Shown here one piece after another: positions 52,211 to 61,135 of a stretch of 64,000 nucleotides of DNA (position 1 is the first letter of the stretch; every line of letters begins with the position of its first letter). The position numbers were made by a program, and so were the translations under genes. The DNA lies in contig JAFLTE010000003.1 in NCBI GenBank assembly GCA_022510565.1, positions 1 to 64,000 of the forward strand. The letters run 5' to 3'. The notes under the pieces were generated by a model that was not told the DNA's origin, did not search any database, and saw nothing but the letters and a program-made list of their open reading frames with translations. This stretch comes from Lachnospiraceae bacterium (GTDB lineage: Bacteria; Bacillota; Clostridia; Lachnospirales; Lachnospiraceae).

Positions 52211-53143
52211 ATGGAAAGTGCAGAGACAAATCAATCGATTGAAAATATAGCAGCTATGCAGAATGTACAGGATTACGAGAAAATCGCATTGCGGGTATCG
52301 AGAACAAGCATTGTATCGAATATTGTGCTTACAATATTTAAACTGTTGGCGGGTGTGATTGCTCATTCCGGTGCCATGGTGTCGGACGCGATTCACTCGG
52401 CATCGGATGTATTCAGCACGATTATTGTCATTATCGGTATCAGAATATCAGGCAAGGCCTCGGATAAGGACCATCCATACGGACATGAGCGCATGGAGTG
52501 TGTTGCCTCCATTGTACTGGCAACGATTCTTGCCGGTACGGGCTTGGGGATCGGCTATGCGGCAGTGAATAAAATTGTGGGCGGAAATTATGCGAATTTG
52601 GCGGTGCCGGGGATACTGGCTCTGATTGCGGCAGTGGTATCCATTCTGGTTAAGGAAGGGATGTATCAATATACACGAATCTATGCAAAAAAGATTGACT
52701 CCGGCGCACTTATGGCGGACGCATGGCATCATCGCTCCGATGCATTGTCATCTATCGGTGCTTTGATTGGTATTGCGGGTGCCAGAATAGGTTTCCCGTT
52801 TTTAGACCCTGTTGCCAGTGTGGTAATTTGTGTTTTTATTGAAAAAGCAGCTTACGATATTTTCAGGGACGCAGTAGACAAGATGGTCGATAAAGCCTGT
52901 GATGACGAGGTGGAATCGATGTTGCGGGAACGTGCGCTTGCGCAGGACGGTGTGTTGGGGGTAGATTTGTTACATACTCGCGTTTTCGGCAATAAGATTT
53001 ATGTGGATATTGAAATCAGAGTGGACGGCGACATGAAACTGCGGGAGGCGCATGGTATAGCGGAGTGTGTGCATGATGCCATCGAACGGGCTTTTCCGAA
53101 AGTGAAGCATATCATGGTACATGTGAATCCGGCGGATAGATAG
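52211..53143 (+). CDS. Cation diffusion facilitator transporter
   Basis: 310 residues. Six membrane helices with the CDF zinc/manganese sites HSGAMVSDAIHSASDV in helix 2 and DAWHHRSDALSS in helix 5, and a C-terminal cytoplasmic domain (LLHTRVFGNKIYVDIEIRVDGD, HIMVHVNP). It exports divalent metal (Zn, Fe or Mn) using proton exchange. The HxxxD/DxxxD pattern alone does not settle the ion. Confidence 0.92.
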   Translation: MESAETNQSIENIAAMQNVQDYEKIALRVSRTSIVSNIVLTIFKLLAGVIAHSGAMVSDAIHSASDVFSTIIVIIGIRISGKASDKDHPYGHERMECVASIVLATILAGTGLGIGYAAVNKIVGGNYANLAVPGILALIAAVVSILVKEGMYQYTRIYAKKIDSGALMADAWHHRSDALSSIGALIGIAGARIGFPFLDPVASVVICVFIEKAAYDIFRDAVDKMVDKACDDEVESMLRERALAQDGVLGVDLLHTRVFGNKIYVDIEIRVDGDMKLREAHGIAECVHDAIERAFPKVKHIMVHVNPADR

Positions 53144-53168
53144 ATGCTTTCTGTTATAACATTCGTTC

Positions 53169-53197
53169 TTGTCAGAGCGCAGATTTGTGGCTATAAT
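53169..53197 (+). promoter_or_regulatory. Sigma-A promoter of the DUF5722 gene
   Basis: TTGTCA (53169-53174), 17-base spacer, TATAAT (53192-53197). Confidence 0.75.
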
Positions 53198-53266
53198 AAA
53201 GCACAGGGAAAATATGGATGCATATATTTTATGTATAGTTTAGAAAGATTCAGAATGGAGTAAAAG

Positions 53267-54967
53267 ATGAAAAAAGACAAAAGAGAGAATGGGTATATGA
53301 TTGGTCAAAATAAGAAAAAAGCAGGCCAAAGAGCGATGGCCGCAGTTTTGACGGCAGTGGTTACGGCGGTTTTTATAATGGGCGGAGCGCTATTTGGAAT
53401 AGATAATACTATGTATGTCAAGGCGGACGGTCGTCCGGTTGCCATTCAGTCCTGTACCATATCGGGTTCAAATGTTGTATGTCAGCTGAGCGCCGGCAGT
53501 GTGCCCTCCAGCGATGACGGCAAGTATTATATCTATGCGGACGAAGTTTATCAGGACGGAACGGCCGGCAAGGTCGTAGCGACAGTGGATGCAGGGGCTT
53601 CTGCCACTGCTGTATTCCCGTTAAACTATAACAGTGCTGATTCCAACTTGAGCCGGAAATTTTTAGTTGCTGTAAAGCGCGGCGGTCAGATGGTTCAGGT
53701 CAGCAATGAGCACTACATTACCAATCCGGAAGCGATTGCGACGCACACGTCGGCCCGCAGAGACACCGGAATAAAAGGCATATTGCCTGACCTCACCAAG
53801 TGTTCCAACGGGGAATTGCAGGATCTTGGTATTCAGCAGGTTGTATACAATATAGATATGGACGAAATTTGCGTCGATGAGACGGTTGCCGGGGCAATTC
53901 CTTTTAACTATAACGGGCAGACCTACTACTTTAACGGCGGAAGAATTAATTCCTTTGATTCCATGATTAAGAGTTTCAACAGCTACGGAATACAGGTGAC
54001 TCTGGTGTTGCTGAACGGCGGCCAAAGTCCTTATGCACAGGATTTGGTTCATCCGGCGGCGCGGGGCGGCGACTGTCCGGGATATGCACTAAATGTGGCG
54101 GATGCTGCCGGAACGAATCATTTAAAAGCAATCGGTGCGTTTCTGGCGCAGCGGTATTCCGGTCAGATGGGCTGCGGACAGGTGGATAACTGGATTGTGG
54201 GCAACGAAGTCAATGCGAGAACATCATGGTGGTACACCAATTCCACATCGCTTGATTATAATGTAAATATTTATGCCAAGGCGTTCCGCATTATCTATAA
54301 TGAGATGAAGAGCCAGAATGCCAATGTGCGGATTTACAATTCCATCGATCAGGAGTGGAACCGAAAGTCCAATCCCGGCAGTTTTCTGGCGAAAGCCTAT
54401 CTGGATCAATTTAACTACTATATGCTCAGAGAGGGAAATATTGATTGGGGACTTTCGTTCCATCCTTATAACTCTCCGTTGTATGATCCTTATGCATGGA
54501 ACGGCCCTGCGGTATGGGTGGGAAGCGGAATTACAACACCGTATATTACGATGCAAAACATAGATATATTAATCAATTATATGCATCAGTCACAGTTCCT
54601 GAGCCCGAGCGGGCAGGTCAGGAGTATTTCTCTGGCGGAGATTGGCTATACGTCCAGCTTCGGAAATGAAAAGCAGGAGGCTTCCATTGCCTACGGTTAT
54701 CTGAAGGCGGCATCCCTTCCGGATGTGGATTCATTTATGCTTTTCAGACAGACTGATGATGCCCATGAGATGGAGAGTCATCTTGCAATGGGGCTGTATG
54801 ATTTGAACGGCAACAAGAAACCTTCCTACAATATTTACAAGAATCTGGGTACTGCCAATGAAGCGGTGGCTAAAGCGAGGGCATCGGAGATTATCGGCAT
54901 GGATATCGACCAGATGATCAGTCAGAATATTGTATGGACGAGAAGCGGCACCGGAGTGGTGCAGTAG
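53267..54967 (+). CDS. Secreted DUF5722-type protein (glycoside-hydrolase-like barrel)
   Basis: 566 residues with an N-terminal signal (hydrophobic about 22-42). A beta domain (about 55-140) precedes a TIM-barrel-like region. NWIVGNEVNA and SLAEIGYTS place two glutamates where clan GH-A enzymes carry the acid/base and nucleophile; the GLSFHPYNSPLYDPYAW stretch between them fits a barrel strand. I believe this is the DUF5722 family. Hydrolase activity is inference; the substrate is unknown. Confidence 0.75.
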   Translation: MKKDKRENGYMIGQNKKKAGQRAMAAVLTAVVTAVFIMGGALFGIDNTMYVKADGRPVAIQSCTISGSNVVCQLSAGSVPSSDDGKYYIYADEVYQDGTAGKVVATVDAGASATAVFPLNYNSADSNLSRKFLVAVKRGGQMVQVSNEHYITNPEAIATHTSARRDTGIKGILPDLTKCSNGELQDLGIQQVVYNIDMDEICVDETVAGAIPFNYNGQTYYFNGGRINSFDSMIKSFNSYGIQVTLVLLNGGQSPYAQDLVHPAARGGDCPGYALNVADAAGTNHLKAIGAFLAQRYSGQMGCGQVDNWIVGNEVNARTSWWYTNSTSLDYNVNIYAKAFRIIYNEMKSQNANVRIYNSIDQEWNRKSNPGSFLAKAYLDQFNYYMLREGNIDWGLSFHPYNSPLYDPYAWNGPAVWVGSGITTPYITMQNIDILINYMHQSQFLSPSGQVRSISLAEIGYTSSFGNEKQEASIAYGYLKAASLPDVDSFMLFRQTDDAHEMESHLAMGLYDLNGNKKPSYNIYKNLGTANEAVAKARASEIIGMDIDQMISQNIVWTRSGTGVVQ

Positions 54968-55104
54968 AGTACGCGATATAAGCAGAGTCAGAAGGAATGC
55001 GGCACAGGCATCATGGTACATGAGGGCGTGTGCCGTATGACTTATGACGAGCAACACGAATGAGAGATACGTAGTATCTCGAATCTGCTTATAAACAAAT
55101 TTTC
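54968..55104. other. Hairpins in the gap after the DUF5722 gene
   Basis: CGGCACA pairs with TGTGCCG (about 54998-55036) and GAGATAC with GTATCTC (55064-55080). Neither has a T-run, so termination here is uncertain. Confidence 0.4.
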
Positions 55105-55140
55105 TTGACAAACAATTAAATATATGTTTAAATGTACATA
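55105..55140 (+). promoter_or_regulatory. Promoter and possible ArsR operator of the metal ATPase gene
   Basis: TTGACA (55105-55110), 17-base spacer, TTAAAT (55128-55133). The imperfect dyad TATGT..ACATA (about 55123-55140) covers the -10 and is a plausible site for the ArsR-family protein encoded downstream. Confidence 0.55.
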
Positions 55141-55178
55141 CAAGATTTTGACATGAGGTAAGAGAAAGGAAAGACATT

Positions 55179-57065
55179 ATGACTAAGAAACAGAAGAAAG
55201 TATTGATTCGTATTATTGCATCCGCCGTATTGGTGCTGGTATTCAGTCTGATTCCGGTGGAAAATTCTTATATAAGATTGGCGCTGTTCATGATACCGTA
55301 CCTGATTATCGGATATGATATTTTGAAAAAAGCGGTATTGGGTATCGTCCATGGAGAGGTTTTTGATGAAAACTTCTTAATGGCAGTGGCAACCGTGGGC
55401 GCCATAGCGTTGGGAGAGTATGTGGAAGGAACAGCGGTTATGCTCTTTTATCAGATAGGTGAGCTGTTCCAGAGCTATGCGGTAGGAAAAAGCCGCAGAA
55501 ACATAACGGAGCTGATGGATATACGTCCCGACTATGCCAACGTGGAGCAGGATGGGGAGCTGGTGCAGGTAGACCCCGACGAGGTGGCAGTAGGTACGAT
55601 TATTACGGTACAGCCGGGTGAGAAGGTGCCCATCGACGGTGTGATTGTGGATGGTTCTTCTTCTTTGAATACGAGCGCGCTGACCGGAGAAAGTCTGCCC
55701 AGAGAGGCACATGAAGGTGATGAAGTAATCAGCGGGTGCGTCAATATGTCCGGCGTACTGCGGATTAGGACGACGAAGGAATTTGGAGAATCCACAGTGT
55801 CCAAGATTCTGGATTTGGTGGAAAATTCCAGTATGAAGAAATCCCGTTCCGAGAATTTCATCACAAGATTTGCAAGATACTATACACCTGCAGTCTGCAT
55901 CGGTGCATTGGCGTTAGCGGTTCTGCCGCCCGTGACCAATTTGCTTATGGGTAATTCCGCTAACTGGTCACAGTGGGTGATTCGGGCGCTAACCACACTT
56001 GTAATCAGTTGTCCCTGCGCTCTTGTCATTTCCATTCCGCTCAGTTTCTTCGGTGGTATCGGCGGAGCTTCCGCCAAGGGTATTCTGGTGAAAGGTTCCA
56101 ATTATCTGGAGGCACTTTCCGAGACGGCTTATGTGGTCTGTGATAAAACCGGAACACTCACTAAGGGCGTGTTTGAAGTGACACAGGTAGAGGCTGCAGA
56201 GGGCTTTTCTAAGGAAGAACTTCTTAAGATGGCAGCATATGTAGAGCATTACTCTAATCATCCCATCAGCAAGAGCTTGAAGGAAGCGTATGGCGGAGCA
56301 ATTGATTCTGCGGTAATAGGCGACGTGGAGGAAATCAGCGGTCATGGGGTGACAGCGATTGTGGACGGCAGAAAAGTGGCAGCGGGCAATGTGAAGCTGA
56401 TGAAGCAGTTGGGGATTTCATATCAGGCACCACAGCAAGTCGGCACGGAGGTCCATGTAGCGATTGACGATAAATATGCCGGATATATTTTGATTTCCGA
56501 TGTTATTAAACCGGGTGCAAAATCCGCCATAGCCAACATGAAGGCGGCAGGAGTAAAACAAGTAGTTATGTTAACCGGAGATGCAAAGAATGTGGCGGAC
56601 GCAGTGGCGAGTGAACTGGGGGTAGATGTGGTTAAGAGCGAGCTTTTGCCCGCCGATAAAGTGAGTGAAGTCGAGGCGTTGCTTGAAGCGAAAGGGAAGA
56701 AAGAAAAACTGGCGTTTGTCGGTGACGGCATTAACGATGCGCCGGTACTTTCCAGAGCGGACCTGGGAATTGCCATGGGAGCACTGGGATCGGATGCGGC
56801 AATTGAGGCGGCGGATATCGTACTGATGGACGATGATCCGAGGAAGATTGCGACGGCAATCGGCATTTCAAGAAAGACGCTTCGCATCGTACACCAGAAC
56901 ATCATATTTGCTCTGGCAATCAAGTTCGGCTGTCTTGCACTGGGCGCGGTAGGTGCGCTGAATATGTGGTGGGCGATTTTCGCAGATGTGGGAGTTATGA
57001 TTATCGCGGTGTTGAATGCCACCAGAGCGTTGCGGTATAAGGAAGGGGTTCTATATGACAATTAA
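55179..57065 (+). CDS. Zn/Cd/Pb-type P1B-ATPase
   Basis: 628 residues. Motifs: actuator TGES, CPC metal site (C278-P-C280), phosphorylated D322 in DKTGTLT, the SE-HP motif as NHPISKSLK, and GDGINDAP. The region after GDGINDAP has KFGCLALGAVG, consistent with the P1B-2 (Zn/Cd/Pb) group. There is no N-terminal metal-binding domain. The regulator gene overlaps its 3' end by 11 bases, so the efflux pump and its sensor are coupled. Confidence 0.92.
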   Translation: MTKKQKKVLIRIIASAVLVLVFSLIPVENSYIRLALFMIPYLIIGYDILKKAVLGIVHGEVFDENFLMAVATVGAIALGEYVEGTAVMLFYQIGELFQSYAVGKSRRNITELMDIRPDYANVEQDGELVQVDPDEVAVGTIITVQPGEKVPIDGVIVDGSSSLNTSALTGESLPREAHEGDEVISGCVNMSGVLRIRTTKEFGESTVSKILDLVENSSMKKSRSENFITRFARYYTPAVCIGALALAVLPPVTNLLMGNSANWSQWVIRALTTLVISCPCALVISIPLSFFGGIGGASAKGILVKGSNYLEALSETAYVVCDKTGTLTKGVFEVTQVEAAEGFSKEELLKMAAYVEHYSNHPISKSLKEAYGGAIDSAVIGDVEEISGHGVTAIVDGRKVAAGNVKLMKQLGISYQAPQQVGTEVHVAIDDKYAGYILISDVIKPGAKSAIANMKAAGVKQVVMLTGDAKNVADAVASELGVDVVKSELLPADKVSEVEALLEAKGKKEKLAFVGDGINDAPVLSRADLGIAMGALGSDAAIEAADIVLMDDDPRKIATAIGISRKTLRIVHQNIIFALAIKFGCLALGAVGALNMWWAIFADVGVMIIAVLNATRALRYKEGVLYDN

Positions 57066-57417
57066 GAAGCTTCCCCATGACCATGGGCAGAATATTGATA
57101 TCGTATTGGAGAAATTGCCGAGTCAGGAAGACTGTGCACAGGTAGCGGAGACTTTCAAGCAAATCAGCGACGGCAGTCGGTTGAGAATCCTGTGGCTTCT
57201 GTGTCATTGTGAGGAGTGCGTCAGCAATATTGCGGCGGCTATGGATATGAGCGACCCGGCGGTGTCTCATCATCTGAAATTGCTGCGTAAGAGTGGCTTG
57301 ATTGTGAGCAGACGGGATGGCAAAGAAGTGTATTATAAACTGGCAGATACACAGCAGGCACAGCTTGTGCATCACGTGTGCGAGGAGATGTTTCGGATAT
57401 CGTGTCCGTTAGAATGA
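57055..57417 (+). CDS. ArsR/SmtB-family metal-responsive repressor
   Basis: 120 residues from 57055. Winged helix with recognition stretch MSDPAVSHHLKLLRKSGLI and the SRRDGKEVYYKL wing. LLCHCEECVSN supplies cysteines at the CadC/ArsR-like alpha-3 position, and HH and CEE near the C terminus offer an SmtB-like alpha-5 site. It probably represses the metal ATPase operon and is released by Zn, Cd or Pb. Placed downstream of, and overlapping, the ATPase gene, so it is made from the transcript it controls. Confidence 0.9.
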   Translation: MTIKKLPHDHGQNIDIVLEKLPSQEDCAQVAETFKQISDGSRLRILWLLCHCEECVSNIAAAMDMSDPAVSHHLKLLRKSGLIVSRRDGKEVYYKLADTQQAQLVHHVCEEMFRISCPLE

Positions 57418-57456
57418 TAAGATTAAATTATATCATATATAATAAATATTGATTTT

Positions 57457-57490
57457 ACTTATGATTAAACATGGTTTATAATCATAAAGT
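57457..57490 (+). repeat. Inverted repeat in the gap before purA
   Basis: ACTTATGATTA pairs with TAATCATAAAGT (one bulge). AT-rich with no T-run; role unclear. Confidence 0.4.
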
Positions 57491-57500
57491 AAGAAACAGT

Positions 57501-57530
57501 AAGTGGGTTTTTTACGACCCACTTATTTTG
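57501..57530 (+). terminator. Terminator-like hairpin before purA
   Basis: AAGTGGGT and ACCCACTT form an 8-bp stem with an 8-base loop followed by ATTTTG. It probably ends the metal operon. Confidence 0.65.
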
Positions 57531-57562
57531 TGTAAAGAGGTTTGTAATAAGGAGGAATTATC

Positions 57563-58855
57563 ATGGTAAAAGCAGTGGTGGGTGCCAACTGGGGAGATGA
57601 AGGCAAGGGTAAAATTACGGATATGTTAGCCGAGAAGGCTGATATTATCGTGCGCTTTCAGGGCGGTGCCAACGCAGGACATACAATTGTAAACAATTAC
57701 GGCAAGTTTGCGTTACATACGTTGCCGTCAGGGGTTTTCTATGACCACACGACAAGCATTATCGGCAACGGTGTAGCGTTAAATATTCCGATTTTGATGA
57801 ATGAGATTAAATCGATTACGGACAGAAATGTGCCGATGCCCAAGATTCTCGTGTCTGACAGATGTCAGATTGTGATGCCGTATCATATACTGTTTGATCA
57901 GTATGAGGAGGAACGGCTTGGCGGCAAGTCCTTCGGCTCTACGAAGTCAGGAATTGCACCGTTCTATTCCGACAAATATGCGAAGATTGGTTTTCAGGTG
58001 AGCGAGCTTTTTGATGATGCACTCTTGCAGGAGAAAGTGCCGCGCATCTGCGAGACGAAGAACGTGCTTTTAGAGCATCTGTATCATAAGCCGTTGATTG
58101 ATCCGAAGGAACTGCTCGAGACGCTGAAAGAATATAAAGAGATGATAGCACCCTATGTCTGTGATGTATCCGCATACTTAGATCAGGCGTTAAAAGAAGG
58201 AAAGACGGTTCTCTTAGAGGGCCAGCTTGGAACATTAAAAGACCCCGACCACGGCATCTACCCGATGGTAACCTCATCTTCAACACTTGCGGCATACGGT
58301 GCAATCGGCGCAGGACTGCCGCCCCATGAGATTAAGGAAATTATCACGGTATGTAAAGCGTATTCTTCGGCTGTGGGAGCGGGTGCGTTTGTATCGGAAA
58401 TCTTCGGTGATGAGGCGGATGAGCTTCGCCGTCGCGGAGGAGATGGCGGAGAGTACGGTGCGACCACAGGACGTCCCCGTCGTATGGGATGGTTCGACTG
58501 TGTGGCTTCCAAGTACGGCTGTCGTCTGCAGGGAACCACAGATGTGGCGTTCACGGTGCTTGATGTACTGGGCTATCTGGATGAGATTCCGATCTGTGTC
58601 GGTTACGAGGTGGACGGAGAGGTTACGACTGACTTCCCTGTTACCTGTAAATTGGAGAAAGCGAAACCGGTACTGAAAAAGATGCCGGGCTGGAAGTGCG
58701 ATATCCGCGGAATCAAGAATTATGATGAGTTACCGGAAAACTGCCGCAAATATATAGAGTTCATTGAAGAGCAGATTGGTTATCCGATTACGATGGTATC
58801 AAACGGACCGAGCAGAGATGATATAATTTATCGTAAGAGCCCGTTGAAAAAATAG
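57563..58855 (+). CDS. purA: Adenylosuccinate synthetase
   Basis: 430 residues. GTP/IMP site VGANWGDEGKGKITD at the N terminus, RFQGGANAGHTI, GSTKSGIAPFYSDK and TTGRPRRMGWFD. It joins IMP and aspartate using GTP to form adenylosuccinate, the substrate of PurB (gene at 36444). AAGGAGG is 8 bases before the ATG. Flanked by hairpins on both sides, so it is monocistronic. Confidence 0.96.
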   Translation: MVKAVVGANWGDEGKGKITDMLAEKADIIVRFQGGANAGHTIVNNYGKFALHTLPSGVFYDHTTSIIGNGVALNIPILMNEIKSITDRNVPMPKILVSDRCQIVMPYHILFDQYEEERLGGKSFGSTKSGIAPFYSDKYAKIGFQVSELFDDALLQEKVPRICETKNVLLEHLYHKPLIDPKELLETLKEYKEMIAPYVCDVSAYLDQALKEGKTVLLEGQLGTLKDPDHGIYPMVTSSSTLAAYGAIGAGLPPHEIKEIITVCKAYSSAVGAGAFVSEIFGDEADELRRRGGDGGEYGATTGRPRRMGWFDCVASKYGCRLQGTTDVAFTVLDVLGYLDEIPICVGYEVDGEVTTDFPVTCKLEKAKPVLKKMPGWKCDIRGIKNYDELPENCRKYIEFIEEQIGYPITMVSNGPSRDDIIYRKSPLKK

Positions 58856-58882
58856 TGTTGCAGCATTTATCGCTATGGTATA

Positions 58883-58920
58883 ATAAAAGGCAATGGAAGT
58901 AATTCTCCATTGCCTTTTAT
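58883..58920 (+). terminator. Intrinsic terminator after purA
   Basis: ATAAAAGGCAATGGA and TCCATTGCCTTTTAT form a perfect 15-bp stem with an 8-base loop; A and T tracts on either side make it bidirectional in form. Confidence 0.9.
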
Positions 58921-58922
58921 TA

Positions 58923-58973
58923 AGTTATGTAAACTATATAGGTTGTTTTGTTGCATGGAGTTATGTAAACTAT
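58923..58973 (+). repeat. Two 15-bp direct repeats before the LysR gene
   Basis: AGTTATGTAAACTAT at 58923-58937 and 58959-58973, 36 bases apart. The second copy runs into the start codon (58972). AGTT/AACT ends give it partial dyad symmetry, as in LysR-type operators. Confidence 0.6.
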
Positions 58974-59850
58974 GAACAATATGGAATATTACAAAGTATT
59001 CTATCACGTTGCGAAGTCGGGCAGTCTGACCGTGGCGGCGAAAGAACTGAATATTTCACAGCCTGCAGTCAGCCAGTCTATTAAGCAGCTTGAGGGTGCG
59101 CTGGGTACGAAACTTTTTACCAGGGTATCTAAAGGCGTGCGCATGACGGGGGAGGGTGAGCTGCTCTACCGCTATGTGGCGAAGGGGTATGAGCAGATTG
59201 AACTGGGTGAGCAGAAGCTGGAACAGATGTTGAACCTGGAACTTGGGGAGATTCATATCGGCGCCAGTGATATGACGCTACAGTTTTATCTGCTCCCGTA
59301 TTTGGAACAATTCCATGAAAAATATCCGCACATCAAGGTTGTCGTAAGCAATGCAACTACCCCGGAGACACTGAACAATCTAAACGAAAATAAGATAGAT
59401 TTCGGAGTAGTCAGTACACCTTTTGACAATGAGGCCGGGCTGAAAACAGTAAACGTACGGGAGATAGAAGATGTCTTTGTTGCGGGAAGAAAGTTCATCC
59501 AGTACAAGAATCGTATGCTCGATTTGCAGGAACTTGAGAAAATGCCCATTATTTTTCTCGAAGGAGCTACCAGTACCAGAAGCTATATGGATGCCTTTTT
59601 GCGGAAAAATCACGTGGAAATTCAGCCGGAGTTTGAACTGGCGACCAGCGATATGATTGTGCAGTTCGCGCTGCGCAATCTGGGTGTGGGATGCGTAATA
59701 AGGGACTTTGCCAAGGAGTACTTGGAGGACGGCAGGTTGTTTGAACTGCGGTTTAATATGATTATCCCCAAGCGGCATTTCAGCGTGGTGACAAACCCCA
59801 GAAATCCGCTGTCGGCAGCGGCGAGGAATATGTTGGAGTTATTATATTAG
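58972..59850 (+). CDS. LysR-family transcriptional regulator
   Basis: 292 residues. N-terminal helix-turn-helix (SGSLTVAAKELNISQPAVSQSIKQLEGALGTKLFTR) and a periplasmic-binding-like effector domain from about residue 90. The direct repeat overlapping its start suggests autoregulation. Regulated targets and effector are unknown. GGAG lies 11 bases before the ATG inside the second repeat. Confidence 0.92.
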   Translation: MNNMEYYKVFYHVAKSGSLTVAAKELNISQPAVSQSIKQLEGALGTKLFTRVSKGVRMTGEGELLYRYVAKGYEQIELGEQKLEQMLNLELGEIHIGASDMTLQFYLLPYLEQFHEKYPHIKVVVSNATTPETLNNLNENKIDFGVVSTPFDNEAGLKTVNVREIEDVFVAGRKFIQYKNRMLDLQELEKMPIIFLEGATSTRSYMDAFLRKNHVEIQPEFELATSDMIVQFALRNLGVGCVIRDFAKEYLEDGRLFELRFNMIIPKRHFSVVTNPRNPLSAAARNMLELLY

Positions 59851-59868
59851 ATAAGGGAGGAATATCCG

Positions 59869-60471
59869 ATGATTACAACGATTATATTTGACATCGGCAA
59901 CGTGCTTGCTGATTTTACATGGAAAGAGCATTACAGAAGTTTCGGTTATGATGATGCGATGGTGGAACGTATTGCAAACGCCACTGTACGGCATCCGATG
60001 TGGAATGAAAATGACAAGGGTGTTATCAGTGTTGAGGAGATTATTCAGGCATTTGTGGATGCCGACCCCGAAATTGAGCAGGATATCCGCAGGGTTTTAG
60101 ATAATGTCAAGACGATAGTCAGCCGCAATGACTATGCGATTCCGTGGATTCAGGATTTAAAGAGCAAGGGATACCGCTTATTATATTTATCCAATTTTTC
60201 CGAAAAGGCGGAGACGGAATGTGCCTATGCCCTCGATTTTATTCCGTATCTGGACGGGGGTATTCTCTCTTATCAGGAAAAGCTTATCAAGCCCATGCCG
60301 GAAATCTATGAGCTTCTGATTAAGCGGTATCATCTCGTGCCTGAGGAATGTGTGTTTATAGACGATATGCCCGCCAATGTGGAAGCTGCAGAGAAGTTCG
60401 GCATCCACACGATTTTGTTTAGTAATCAGGCACAGGCAATAGAAGAACTGCGGAAGTTGGAGGATTTATAA
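59869..60471 (+). CDS. HAD-family phosphatase (YihX-like)
   Basis: 200 residues. Motif I FDIGNVLADF with the nucleophile D, motif II YLSNFS, lysine in the KPMPEIYELL motif III region and motif IV FIDDMPANV. The layout fits the HAD-IA/YihX subgroup that dephosphorylates small sugar phosphates. It follows the LysR gene by 18 bases, and its stop codon shares a base with the next start (TAATG). Confidence 0.88.
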   Translation: MITTIIFDIGNVLADFTWKEHYRSFGYDDAMVERIANATVRHPMWNENDKGVISVEEIIQAFVDADPEIEQDIRRVLDNVKTIVSRNDYAIPWIQDLKSKGYRLLYLSNFSEKAETECAYALDFIPYLDGGILSYQEKLIKPMPEIYELLIKRYHLVPEECVFIDDMPANVEAAEKFGIHTILFSNQAQAIEELRKLEDL

Positions 60472-61112
60472 TGAACGACCCATTATCGGCTATATTATCC
60501 GGGAATCCCCAATATAAGGAGGCATACTATGGTTTTCTTGAGATCCACAAGAAAAACCGTGGCGGCACTCCGGAGGAACTTGCAGAATTTGAAAAATTTT
60601 ATGCTAAGGATTTCCTAAACGGTATTAAGAATAACAGTGCAGAACGAAAGGTACTCATTAAAGGTGAACGGCTTACAATTCGCAAGGCATGTATTGAAGA
60701 TGCGGATTTTATGCAGAGTGTAGAACTTGATGAGGATAACTCGCCGTGGGTTGCAAACTGGCCTCTGGGTTGGAGAATTGCTAAATTCGGAGATGAGGAT
60801 TTCCTGCAAACTATTATCGAAAGGGAAGACGGGACTCCGATAGGGCTTATTATATTTTGTGATATGAGAGCGGTAAAGGAACAGATGCAGCTAAAAAGAA
60901 TTGCCATAATTGATAAGGGTAAAGGTTATGGTAAAGAAGCCTTGCTTCTCGCACAGAGGTTAGCGTTTGAGGTGTTCGGTACAAAATACCTTTACCTTGG
61001 TACAAAAGAGGCTAATCTGCGAGCACAGTCGATTTATAAAGCGACAGGTTTTATTCCCGATATGCCGGACCCTTGTACGAAGTTTCATATGAATAATACG
61101 AATGATATATAA
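60471..61112 (+). CDS. GNAT-family N-acetyltransferase
   Basis: 213 residues. The N-terminal ~60 residues are extra to the fold; then RLTIRKACIEDADFMQ opens a RimJ/RimL-like GNAT domain. The acetyl-CoA loop is seen around DKGKGYGKEALLLAQRLAFE, and NLRAQSIYKATGFIP is the typical last strand-helix. Substrate unknown. Confidence 0.82.
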   Translation: MNDPLSAILSGNPQYKEAYYGFLEIHKKNRGGTPEELAEFEKFYAKDFLNGIKNNSAERKVLIKGERLTIRKACIEDADFMQSVELDEDNSPWVANWPLGWRIAKFGDEDFLQTIIEREDGTPIGLIIFCDMRAVKEQMQLKRIAIIDKGKGYGKEALLLAQRLAFEVFGTKYLYLGTKEANLRAQSIYKATGFIPDMPDPCTKFHMNNTNDI

Positions 61113-61135
61113 AGGAGAAGTTTTGGGAGGTAAAA

